DNA from: Niastella populi | GTDB taxonomy: Bacteria > Bacteroidota > Bacteroidia > Chitinophagales > Chitinophagaceae | Length of the DNA stretch: 64,000 nt | Direction: 5' to 3' | NCBI RefSeq assembly: GCF_002078015.1 | Contig: NZ_LWBP01000078.1 | Coordinates: 124,001-188,000, forward strand | Part shown: positions 35,632 through 43,401 of the stretch, piece after piece | How positions within the stretch are numbered: position 1 is the stretch's first letter | Layout: every line of letters begins with the position of its first letter | Translations under genes and position numbers: made by a program | Notes under the pieces: generated by a model | What the model was told of the DNA's origin: nothing | The model's input: only the letters and a program-made list of their open reading frames with translations | The model's database searches: none

Positions 35632-35683
35632 TTTTAGAGTTTGTATGCCACCACCAATGATTATTTTGTAATTGCTTTTTCAT
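35621..35683 (-). CDS. trpL: trp leader peptide with three consecutive Trp codons
   Basis: ATG at 35681-35683 to TAA at 35621-35623, 20 codons. After MKKQLQNNH come three successive TGG codons (35648-35656), then HTNSKRGL and stop. Three adjacent Trp codons are very unlikely by chance and sit 35 nt ahead of the terminator arm. Distance to the trpE start is about 90 nt. Too short to be found by gene callers. Confidence 0.9.
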   Translation of the reverse strand: MKKQLQNNHWWWHTNSKRGL

Positions 35684-35719
35684 TACGTTTACAAAAGTGC
35701 TTTGCAAAAATGAATTGAC

Positions 35720-35727
35720 CAAATTTA
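35720..35727 (-). promoter_or_regulatory. Probable trp promoter -7 box
   Basis: Minus strand TAAATTTG matches the Bacteroidota TAnnTTTG element, about 37 nt before the leader ATG, giving a 5' UTR near 30 nt. No clear -33 TTTG is seen, so confidence is moderate. Confidence 0.45.
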
Positions 35728-36167
35728 TTTTGTTGTAACTGAAGGTATTTTTATCAGGATGCAGCCGGGTGTCGAAAATATTTACAATTCAAAGCCAATC
35801 TTTAGAAATCCTATAATAAAACCGGTTATGTTTGGTAATTGATATACTTCTTACATACGGATCGGTTAAGGAAGGTAACCCTGTATATGGATGTTTCTTT
35901 TCTTTCAATTTCTTCTTATCCTTAACGTACTATTTAAATAAAAATGCGAATTTTAGCCGTCAATTGCCGTTGGCCTGGAAGAACCTGATGGTAAACAATA
36001 TACAGCCACGCAACAACCCAAAATACCTCTAAACCGCTTGCCGGCATGAAGTAATTTCGAGATCTCGGGATTTGGAGATTTTTAGATTTGTCGGAAGGCT
36101 AAATCATAAGAAATCGCAAAATCACTACATCTCACAATCAGAAATTGATTTATTATTCCTATTCATT
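35728..36167. repeat. Gap upstream of the trp operon, with 'gagatttttagatttg' repeats
   Basis: No gene is supported between the trp promoter region and the small GNAT. Positions 36058-36144 hold the agatttttagattt...aaatcgcaaaatcac two-arm phrase repeat. Confidence 0.55.
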
Positions 36168-36446
36168 ATGGTAATACAACACAAACAGTTAAATGGGAAA
36201 GGTATGTTCTATGTAGGGCAGGATGGCGCCATCCTTGCCGAAATGGTGTATACTATGGCCCCTAACAAAATGATCATCGAGCATACTGAAGTAGATGATT
36301 CCCTCAGCGGAAAAGGCGTTGGCAAACAAATGGTACAAACCGCTGTTGAATATGCCCGCACCCATAACATCAAGATCGTTCCGCTCTGCCCTTTTGCGAA
36401 ATCGGTATTGGATAAAATGCCTGAGTGGCAGGATGTGCTGGTGTAA
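36168..36446 (+). CDS. Small GNAT-family acetyltransferase (YjdJ/NATD1-like)
   Basis: 92 residues from the ATG at 36168 (MVIQHKQLNGKGMFYVGQDG); an in-frame ATG at 36072 lies in repeat DNA and is rejected. Minimal single-domain GNAT with AEMVYTMAPNKMIIEHTEVDDSLSGKGVGKQMVQTAVEYARTHNIKIVPLCPFAKSVLDKMPEWQDVL, the pattern of the short YjdJ/NATD1 group. Substrate unknown. Not part of the trp operon (opposite strand). Confidence 0.9.
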   Translation: MVIQHKQLNGKGMFYVGQDGAILAEMVYTMAPNKMIIEHTEVDDSLSGKGVGKQMVQTAVEYARTHNIKIVPLCPFAKSVLDKMPEWQDVLV

Positions 36447-36447
36447 C

Positions 36448-36503
36448 AGGTTAACAAGTTGACGAGTTAACTTGTTAACCTGTTAACCCGTCAACATTTT
36501 CAA
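36448..36503. repeat. Palindromic phrase repeat 'gttaacaagttgacgagttaac'
   Basis: Fills the whole 58-bp space between the convergent GNAT and pdxJ stops with caggttaacaagttgacgag, ttaacttgttaacctgttaacccgtcaac. The two halves are complementary, so a long hairpin is possible. Confidence 0.7.
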
Positions 36504-36504
36504 C

Positions 36505-37221
36505 TTATTTCAACTGTCTTTTATACAACTGAATGGTATTTTCATACCCGAGGTACAAGGCGTCGCTTATCAACGCATGCCCTATAGATACCTCCAGCAA
36601 ACCCGGAATATTTTGTGAGAAATAAGCCAGGTTGTTCAGGTCGAGGTCGTGACCGGCATTGATGCCCAGCTTTAGTTCATTGGCTCTTTTGGCAGCCGCT
36701 ACATAACCGGCAATGGCCTTTTCTTTACCATTCGCATATTCGCGGGCGTAGCCTTCGGTATACAATTCTATACGGTCGGTTCCGGTTTCGGCAGCGCCAT
36801 TCACCATTTCCACAACCGGGTCAACAAAGATCGATACGCGAATACCGGCCTTTTGAAATACCTGAATCATTTCCCGCAGGTAATCGCGGTGTTTAATGGT
36901 ATCCCAGCCATGGTCGCTTGTCAACTGTCCTTCTGCATCGGGTACCAGCGTTACCTGGTGGGGTTGCGTTTGCAGCACCAGGTCAACAAACTTCTGCTCA
37001 CTGCAATTTCCTTCTATATTGAACTCGGTAGTGATGATCTTTTTTATCTCACGCACATCGGCATAACGGATATGCCGCTCATCGGGCCGGGGATGCACGG
37101 TTACGCCATCGGCGCCGAACCGCTGCGCATCGATGGCCGCTTTTACTACATCGGGATTATTACCACCGCGGCTATTGCGCAACGTGGCAAATTTGTTGAT
37201 GTTTACACTCAGCTTTGTCAT
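36505..37221 (-). CDS. pdxJ: Pyridoxine 5'-phosphate synthase
   Basis: 238 residues from the ATG at 37219-37221 (MTKLSVNINKFATLRNSRGG). Condenses 1-deoxyxylulose-5-phosphate with 3-amino-2-oxopropyl phosphate in de novo vitamin B6 synthesis. Motifs: NINKFATLRNSRGGNNPDVVKAA, GADGVTVHPRPDERHI, FNIEGNCSEQKFVDLVLQTQPHQVTLVPDAEGQLTSDHGW, RVSIFVDP, GTDRIELYTEGYAREY and GINAGHDLDLNNLAYF. Convergent with the small GNAT. Confidence 0.97.
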   Translation of the reverse strand: MTKLSVNINKFATLRNSRGGNNPDVVKAAIDAQRFGADGVTVHPRPDERHIRYADVREIKKIITTEFNIEGNCSEQKFVDLVLQTQPHQVTLVPDAEGQLTSDHGWDTIKHRDYLREMIQVFQKAGIRVSIFVDPVVEMVNGAAETGTDRIELYTEGYAREYANGKEKAIAGYVAAAKRANELKLGINAGHDLDLNNLAYFSQNIPGLLEVSIGHALISDALYLGYENTIQLYKRQLK

Positions 37222-37365
37222 GCCCAAAATTAGTTATAAGTTCTTAGTTTTTTGTTCTAAGTTCTTTTAATTGGCACTCGCTATTAATAGCTGTCGGGTT
37301 CCGCGGCGGCGTGTATTCGCATTCGCTTTCGGCTTTCGGCTTTCGGCTGTATTCCGCGTTAAGCA

Positions 37366-37393
37366 TAAAAAAAGAGCTGTTTTGCAACAGCTC
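37366..37393 (-). terminator. Terminator of the first CTD-like mini-protein gene
   Basis: Minus strand GAGCTGTT-GCAA-AACAGCTC then TTTTTTT, 30 bp after the stop at 37424. Upstream of it, 37238-37352 carries ttctaagttcttag and ttcggctttcggctttcgg phrases. Confidence 0.85.
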
Positions 37394-37423
37394 CTCGTTG
37401 GGGTTAGGGGTTCTCTATATTTT

Positions 37424-37840
37424 CTAGCCTTTTGAAATATTTGTACTGTATAAAATGTCTCCTTCCAGGTCTACGATGTCGAGCGAATAAACACCAGTTG
37501 GTAAAAATTCAACTTCACTTATGTTGGTTATGTTAATTCCTTTTACCAGAAACCAACTGAACATTTTTACGATCTTATCGTCCTCATCGAACATCCGCAC
37601 TATAACATGTTTGCCCTGCACACAGGTTACGTCGAGCGTTATGGAGGTGAAGAAAGGGTTGGGGCGGACAACAACTTTAGGGATCATAATTTCTGAATTT
37701 GGGGCTTCTGAAGAACCACGAGCTTCATTTTGTGAAGTCTGGTCAATCTGCAATATCCTGTTCAGCTTTTGCCTCATTGATACAGCGTTTTTCTCCGCCT
37801 TGTGCTCTTCTGTGTTATGACTATGGCTTAATGGTATCAC
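37424..37840 (-). CDS. Stand-alone T9SS type A sorting-domain-like protein (copy A)
   Basis: 138 residues. The C-terminal 85 residues (VVVRPNPFFTSITLDVTC, HVIVRMFDEDDKIVKMFSWFLVKGINITNISEVEFLPTGVYSLDIVDLEGDILYSTNISKG) follow the layout of the T9SS C-terminal sorting domain: PNP start, central D..GK-like turn, LPTGVY, and a terminal Lys. But there is no signal peptide and no cargo domain; the N-terminal 50 residues are polar (MRQKLNRILQIDQTSQNEARGSS). Clearly paralogous to the next gene. As made, it could not enter the periplasm by the Sec route. Role unknown. Confidence 0.6.
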   Translation of the reverse strand: MIPLSHSHNTEEHKAEKNAVSMRQKLNRILQIDQTSQNEARGSSEAPNSEIMIPKVVVRPNPFFTSITLDVTCVQGKHVIVRMFDEDDKIVKMFSWFLVKGINITNISEVEFLPTGVYSLDIVDLEGDILYSTNISKG

Positions 37841-38057
37841 TAATAATGGTTTGATAAAAGGTTACTAATGCGATGCCATATTTTAAACCACTCATAATCA
37901 ATCTCATGTCCGGCCATCTTGTTTGCTCCTGTCTCTTTTTGGGATAAAACTTTATTAATTTGGGAAAGCTGGGCGCGGTTTTCGGTCTTGCATACATGTT
38001 TCCATTTTTAATACTTAGGAAAACCTGTATGTGCTTCCCTGCGCCATGGGAAACCGG

Positions 38058-38330
38058 TTACTTTACTACCTTCGTGCTGCATAAGATAACACCATCTTCA
38101 TCCATCAAATCGAGCATGTACATACCGGTACCAAGCTTGTTGAGGTTATTGATATTGCTGATGTTGATGCCCTTTTTCAGCTTCCATAAAAAAAGACTGA
38201 TGATCTTTCCGGTAGTATCGGCCATACGTACTACGCCGGGTTGATCTTCCGATGCAGTTATCTCAAGGGTAAGAGATGAAATAAAGGGGTTGGGCCGGGT
38301 TGTTATCACATTTACAGCCATCATACTCAT
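38058..38330 (-). CDS. Stand-alone T9SS type A sorting-domain-like protein (copy B)
   Basis: 90 residues, almost entirely the CTD-like domain: MSMMAVNVITTRPNPFISSLTLEIT, VVRMADTTGKIISLFLWKLKKGINISNI, NKLGTGMYMLDLMDEDGVILCSTKVVK. It shares RPNPF, S.TL, VRM.D, KI, F.W.L.KGINI.NI, TG.Y.LD and G.IL.ST with copy A, 217 bp downstream. No signal peptide. It could be secreted as an accessory only if another route exists, or act in the cytoplasm. Confidence 0.6.
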   Translation of the reverse strand: MSMMAVNVITTRPNPFISSLTLEITASEDQPGVVRMADTTGKIISLFLWKLKKGINISNINNLNKLGTGMYMLDLMDEDGVILCSTKVVK

Positions 38331-38859
38331 ACAATTAAGGGTTTTGGGTTTTCAAGCAATTAGTTCGTTAGGGTTCGTGAATAGTTATTCGATAAAAATG
38401 CCAAAAGTTAAGTACATGATAAGCAATCATTTATGAAATCATGTTTAAACGCTTCATTCTCATTTTTGGAAAAGAGGTTGGAAAACGGGAAGTCGATTGG
38501 CAAAGGCAACGGCAGCAGTAGCAATTTGCAACATCCGGTAAGCAATAACAATACGCACTAACACCTGGCTAAAGTGAGCCTGGCGCGGATTACAGGTAAC
38601 CCCCTCTCATTTTCATAGGAGAATTATAGATATCCCGGAGATATTCCCGATATATTCCGGAGATGTTCCCGAGATATTCTGGCTGTAAATAGAGCGGGAA
38701 GATCCCGGGAATAAGGCGGGATAACGACTAACTCAACCCCCGGAAACCCCTGGATAGTACCTGATAATAATGCCCCAAAAAAGCCGGATCACCATAATGG
38801 TAACCCGGCTTCTTATACTATATAGGTTGTCTTCTATTTTCCTTCAGGGACCGTTTGTA
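38331..38859. repeat. Gap with 12-nt 'gatattcccgga' repeats
   Basis: No gene. Positions 38629-38682 contain about five degenerate units: tatcccggag atattcccga tatattccgg agatgttccc gagatattc. The unit is itself partly self-complementary. Confidence 0.7.
38776..38811 (-). terminator. Terminator of the TonB-dependent receptor gene
   Basis: Minus strand AAGCCGG-17 nt-CCGGCTT then TTTT, about 50 bp after the receptor stop; the loop contains a further TTACCAT/ATGGTGA pairing. Confidence 0.8.
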
Positions 38860-41346
38860 TCAAAACCTCGCCACCAGCTTCACGTTCAGCAAACGGGGCG
38901 TAAGCCGGTTCGGCATGGCAAATACGGTGTTCGAAAAATCCTTGATGAGCAGGTATGAAATGGTATTGTCGCGGTCGATGAGGTTGAACACCTCCAGCGT
39001 AGCCCAGATGTTCTCAAAATTGCGGAACGGGCTATGGCTGCGGCGATTGCTTTTCTCGCTATCGAGCAGCAACGCGCTAAAGCCCAGATCGATCCTTATA
39101 TAAGGATCGATGATCATCGCATTGCGGTACTTTACACTGTTGGGAATATTATAGGGCAGGTTGCTGCCGTACAGGAAATTGAGGTATACTTTAAAGTTCT
39201 TGTTGGTGCTCAGGTAATCCTGCAGGAACATCCCGAAGGTGAACAACCTGTCTGACGGACGGCGTAACCAGCCCGCTTCTTTCAGGGTGCTGTCGGTTAC
39301 CGTACCGGCATCGTCGACCTTGTAATCGTAATACGTATCGCCTTTCAGGTTTTCGCGGGTACGCATAAAGCCGAGGCTTATCCAGCTTTCCGCATCTTTT
39401 ATCAGCTCGCCAAACAGGCGGGCCTCAAAACCGGCAGCGTAGGCCTTTGCCTGGTTCTCGCCAAAATAACGCAACCTTACATTATCGATATCATAGGGCA
39501 CTACATCCCACATGCTTTTATAATATGCTTCGGTGGCCAACCTGAACGGCCGGCTGCCCGAGCGGAAATTGTAATCGAACCCGGCAGATACCTGCCAGCT
39601 TTTTTGCGCTTTCAGATCCTTGTTCACCGTTCCATCGTACCGGCGTAATTCGCGGTAAAACGGCGGTTGATTATAAATACCGGCCGCGCCGCGGAAGATA
39701 ACATCGCGTTTCCAGTGCGCAGGCTTCCAGGAGAAGCCAACACGGGGCGAGATCAGCAACTCATTATTCAGATCATTTACATTGTAACGCGCACCGGCCT
39801 GTAACACTACCCCACTTGAATCGCCGCCAACTATTATATTATCCTGAATATAACCGGTAAGCCGGGTTATGGTAAGGTCGGCCTTTGAGTTCAATACTTT
39901 ATTTAAAATAAAATTACCGCGATCATAAGGGAGGCTGTAACCTGCCGAATCCTGGTACTCCCATTCATGCAGTTTATCGCTTATCGTTTGCCGTTCTACG
40001 CTTTGCCCCCACTGCAGGTAATGTTTTCCCATATCGAGAAAGCCCTTATGCGAGGCATTCCAAACCTGGATATTGAGTTTGTTACGGGCATAGTTCTGAT
40101 ACAATCCGGCCCCAAGCGGGTTGTTGATCAATCCAAAATCTGCTTTGGTTTTATCGAATTCGCGTTCGCCAAAAATATATGCACCGGTAATATCGATGCC
40201 TTCGCGTTCGTCGTTTTCGAATCGGCTAAGCATCCATTTCAGCCGCAGGTTTTTTTTAGGGTTCTGGGTCAACGATAAACCCACCATGTTGGTGCGGTAC
40301 CTGTCTTCTTCCCGGCCCTGGAAATAAATATCCAGTCCAAGATTGGCGCTGAAATAGGGCGAGAATACCGATGAGGTGAGCTGGCTGTATTCAGGTACCA
40401 GCGTGAATTTGGTTTGGGAAATGTTTCCCATCAGTTCAATGCTGTTCTTTGCATTCAACTGCCAGGTAAGCAGGGCCTGCAGGTCGGAAGAAGAGGGCAC
40501 ATAATTACCCTGGGTTTCCTGGCTTTTAAGCAGGTTGCGGTTGCTGCGGTTACGAACGCCTATGAGGTAACTGAACCTGTTGTTCTTTGTAATGCCTTCG
40601 AGATGGAGGCCCTGTTCAAGCAGGCCAGCATATACCGAACCGCCGAAATTGCGCGGCTTTTTATATTGAATATCGAGAACCGACGACATTTTATCGCCAT
40701 ACTTTGCCTGGAAGCCGCCATTATAAAAGCTCACATTGCGCGCCAGTTCGGGATTAATAAAACTGAGCCCCTCCTGCTGGCCGCTACGCACCAGGTATGG
40801 ACGGAAAACTTCAAAATCGTTCACATAGATCAGGTTCTCGTCGTAGTTACCGCCACGTACCGAATACTGCGAGGTAAGCTCATTGTTGGAACCGACGAAT
40901 ACTTTTATGAGGCTTTCGATACCACCGGTGGGCGAAGGAATATTGATGGCGTTTTTTGGATTGATGACCACCAGGCCGGCCTCGCGCCGTTGCCGCTGGT
41001 CGGTAATTACCACAGGTTCCAGCTCGCGGGCGCCGCGCTCGAGGCGCACCACCAGGTGTTCTTCCTCATTTTCGTTGAGCAGGAAATTGCGTTGTTCGGT
41101 TTTATACCCGGTATAGCTGAAAACGATGGCAAATGCTTTATCGGCCGGAACGCGCAGGCGAAAGGTACCGGAATCGGAAGTTGTGATGCCCTTTAGGCGT
41201 CCCAGTATCACTACTGAAACATTTCCGAGAGGTTGTTCATTTTCACCCACAACCCGGCCAGTAACCCAGGCCGTTTTCTTTTGCGCAACCACCTCAGTGG
41301 AAAAACCAACTGCGAAGAATAACAGTAAAAAAGGGACAAATTTCAC
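38860..41346 (-). CDS. TonB-dependent outer-membrane receptor with carboxypeptidase-regulatory N-domain
   Basis: 828 residues. Signal peptide MKFVPFLLLFFAVGFSTEVVAQ. A CarboxypepD_reg-like domain (WVTGRVVGENEQPLGNVSVVILGRLKGITTSDSGTFRLRVPAD, to about 105), then a plug domain (GGIESLIKVFVGSNNELTSQYSVRGGNYDENLIYVNDFEVFRPYLVRSGQQEGLSFINPELARNVSFYNGGFQAKYGDKMSSVLDIQYKKP) and a beta-barrel ending LNVKLVARF. No SusD partner is adjacent, so it is not a standard Sus pair; substrate unknown. Relatives with the VRGGNYDENLIYVND plug are widespread in Bacteroidota. Confidence 0.93.
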   Translation of the reverse strand: MKFVPFLLLFFAVGFSTEVVAQKKTAWVTGRVVGENEQPLGNVSVVILGRLKGITTSDSGTFRLRVPADKAFAIVFSYTGYKTEQRNFLLNENEEEHLVVRLERGARELEPVVITDQRQRREAGLVVINPKNAINIPSPTGGIESLIKVFVGSNNELTSQYSVRGGNYDENLIYVNDFEVFRPYLVRSGQQEGLSFINPELARNVSFYNGGFQAKYGDKMSSVLDIQYKKPRNFGGSVYAGLLEQGLHLEGITKNNRFSYLIGVRNRSNRNLLKSQETQGNYVPSSSDLQALLTWQLNAKNSIELMGNISQTKFTLVPEYSQLTSSVFSPYFSANLGLDIYFQGREEDRYRTNMVGLSLTQNPKKNLRLKWMLSRFENDEREGIDITGAYIFGEREFDKTKADFGLINNPLGAGLYQNYARNKLNIQVWNASHKGFLDMGKHYLQWGQSVERQTISDKLHEWEYQDSAGYSLPYDRGNFILNKVLNSKADLTITRLTGYIQDNIIVGGDSSGVVLQAGARYNVNDLNNELLISPRVGFSWKPAHWKRDVIFRGAAGIYNQPPFYRELRRYDGTVNKDLKAQKSWQVSAGFDYNFRSGSRPFRLATEAYYKSMWDVVPYDIDNVRLRYFGENQAKAYAAGFEARLFGELIKDAESWISLGFMRTRENLKGDTYYDYKVDDAGTVTDSTLKEAGWLRRPSDRLFTFGMFLQDYLSTNKNFKVYLNFLYGSNLPYNIPNSVKYRNAMIIDPYIRIDLGFSALLLDSEKSNRRSHSPFRNFENIWATLEVFNLIDRDNTISYLLIKDFSNTVFAMPNRLTPRLLNVKLVARF

Positions 41347-42148
41347 CCGGGTATGTTTTAGTGCCGTCGAAATTAGTTGAAATTGACGTCATTAGAAACT
41401 GAAAATGGGCAATTTTATTGTTACCGGGTGCCGGTTACCGGGCGCCGGTTCAGGCCGCACTATATTTAGTTGCAGGTTATAAGATCCAGGTTACAGGGAA
41501 ATTTTATCGAAAAGCGACTTGTTGATTATTATTGACAACTTTGGTTGTACAGAACACAAATACAAGTTCTCATTAGCAAATTAGCACATCAACATTTGCG
41601 TCTAACGCACACAAACACTTGCAAACGATCACTACGTATGTACACATTATATTAATCTTATAAGTGCTTCTTTGTAGCAATGCCAATACCGTTGCCAAAT
41701 TCTGGAATACTGTTCCCTGCGGTGGACAACGGCATTTTTCGGCATGCATATAAACGACTGATTATAAGCATGTTAATATTTGGCATTAGGTTGGGAAATA
41801 CGATTACAACAACGCGATCAGCGCACAGATGCAGAAAGAAAAGGAAAGTGATCAAAAATGAGTGATGCCGGAGAAAGATGCTGATTGCAGGTTCCCGCTG
41901 AAAGCGGGACAGGCTGTGGGGGATTTCTACTTTGAACAAACTTACTTAATAATATTTTCCTGGAAGGCGTGTTTTGTACAGGGGCTGATATTCTTATCGG
42001 CCCATTTTTTTTATGTTCAACTGTATTGGCCTATTTTCAAACCCCGTTTAAATATTATATTCGCTATATATAACCGCTACCCTGCCACCCCATTCCCGTA
42101 AGTAAGTTTTTTCTATTCCTATACCATTTACTAAAACAAAAATTAACC
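41347..42148. other. 800-bp intergenic region with phrase repeats, no gene
   Basis: Holds ttaccgggtgccggttaccgggcgccggttc at 41425-41455 and attagcaaattagcacatc at 41573-41592. A cccgctgaaagcgggacagg inverted repeat lies at 41896-41915. No convincing frame or RNA was recognised. Confidence 0.5.
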
Positions 42149-42505
42149 ATGAGCAATTCAGCTTTTCAATTTGCTTCGCCCGAAACTTTAACGAAGCTGG
42201 CCAGTATTAAACCTTACGTGCTTGTTGTTTTAACCAAGGGGGAAAATTATGGGTTAAGCGATACGCCACGGATCATTCAAAGCGAACACCTGCCTTATAT
42301 CTTTGAACAGCGGCGCGACAATCAAATGGTGTTAACCATGCCCGTTATGGACAACAGCACGAACCTGGCAGCCGTTGCTATTTACAATACCACCGATAAA
42401 GATGAAGTAAAACATTTGATGGATAAAGACCCCGCTATCATGGCCGGCGTGTTCAACTATGAAATTGTGACCGGCATGGGTTTACCGGGCGATAAACTGC
42501 CTTAA
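42149..42505 (+). CDS. YCII-related domain protein
   Basis: 118 residues. Single alpha/beta domain of the YciI-like/dimeric ferredoxin-like group: YVLVVLTKGENYG, HLPYIFEQRRDNQMVLTMPVMDNSTNLAAVAIYNTTDKDEVKHLMDKDPAIMAGVFNYEIVTGMGLPGD. The conserved His (HLPYIF) and Asp (KDPAIMAG) of YCII proteins are present. Role unknown; relatives have been linked to small-molecule or muconolactone-type chemistry. Terminator 20 bp after the stop. Confidence 0.82.
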   Translation: MSNSAFQFASPETLTKLASIKPYVLVVLTKGENYGLSDTPRIIQSEHLPYIFEQRRDNQMVLTMPVMDNSTNLAAVAIYNTTDKDEVKHLMDKDPAIMAGVFNYEIVTGMGLPGDKLP

Positions 42506-42525
42506 ATTTATTATGACCTAAAAGC

Positions 42526-42565
42526 AAGATCCCGTTCCATTTAACCGGAACGGGATCTTTTGCCT
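42526..42565 (+). terminator. Terminator after the YCII gene
   Basis: AAGATCCCGTTCC-8 nt-GGAACGGGATCTT followed by TTGCC; a 13-bp perfect stem. Confidence 0.9.
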
Positions 42566-42598
42566 TGTTGCTTATATCCTGATTTTCCTATATGACAT

Positions 42599-42660
42599 AA
42601 AAAAAACCGGAGGATATTGCGGTACGAGTAAAACTCGGTTACAATAATCCACCGGTTAAA
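42599..42660 (-). terminator. Long terminator hairpin of the 119-residue membrane protein gene
   Basis: Minus strand ACCGG.TGGAT.TATTG...CGAGT-TTT-ACTCG...CAATA.TCC.CCGGT then TTTTTTT. A stem of about 20 paired bases with bulges, 22 bp after the stop. Confidence 0.8.
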
Positions 42661-42681
42661 CGAAAACGGAACGAACTTCTA

Positions 42682-43041
42682 TCACAAATTCAGTGCAAAG
42701 GTTCTTTGGATCCAGCCAGTGGTTAAGCCCACCACAACCAGTAAAACAACTATAAGTAAAAAGATGGCCCAAACGGGCATACCCCGTCGATGCACAGCCG
42801 TACGTCTTGTACCATCAACAGTTCTGGTACCATCGACAGTTCTTGTACCGTTGCCATATTCCGGAGCCATTTCATTTTCTTTTACCACTCTTGCTTTTAT
42901 AACATATCCGGCGTACCGGCTACTGAATGCATCAACTTCTACCTGATTCCTTACCATTTGTTCTGCCACAAACAATTCTCCGTTGGCTGAAGGTTGATAA
43001 GCCTGTATCACCACCGGAAATTCTTTATCGTTTATTACCAT
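42682..43041 (-). CDS. Small tail-anchored-like membrane protein with GTRTVD repeats
   Basis: 119 residues. The N-terminal 55 residues form a folded-looking domain (VVIQAYQPSANGELFVAEQMVRNQVEVDAFSSRYAGYVIKARVVKE), followed by a linker with the tandem GTRTVDGTRTVDGTRR and one membrane helix near the C-terminus (MPVWAIFLLIVVLLVVVGLTTGW). The two GTRTVD units come from a perfect 18-bp tandem DNA repeat, a likely site of copy-number change. No family recognised. Confidence 0.6.
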   Translation of the reverse strand: MVINDKEFPVVIQAYQPSANGELFVAEQMVRNQVEVDAFSSRYAGYVIKARVVKENEMAPEYGNGTRTVDGTRTVDGTRRTAVHRRGMPVWAIFLLIVVLLVVVGLTTGWIQRTFALNL

Positions 43042-43401
43042 AACAAACTATTTTGTTTACATACGTATTATTGCAAAACCGTTGCCATGGACGCCTCGCA
43101 GGTTATTGATTGAATATTAAGCAAATCAACCGGTGAGGAATAATTTACTCATCGCACTGGTTTGCTTTATGCAGTTGCGGGCTTTTTTTCCGGCGTTCCT
43201 GGTTATACGTTTCTGAGGTCTTTATCGGCTTCCTTCTGTATCCGCTTCTTCGATTTTCCGTTTGATGTTGCCATACAAAACTGTTTCCATTATGTATGCA
43301 AAAAATGCCACGGGTAATCGCTTCTATAAACAGGTTTTTTCTGTAGATATTTTTTCGCAGCAGTTATAACTACTGCTCATTCATTTCGGGCTTAACGGGC
43401 T
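43042..43401. other. 360-bp gap, nothing recognised
   Basis: Mixed A+T-rich sequence without convincing frame, repeat phrase or terminator. Confidence 0.45.

Noticed and set aside
40414-41196. 260-residue plus-strand frame opposite the TonB receptor
   Set aside because: Shadow frame; the minus-strand protein has strong domain signatures throughout.
41658-42101. Short frames of 79-93 residues in the 800-bp gap
   Set aside because: No signal, domain or plausible composition; different frames conflict.
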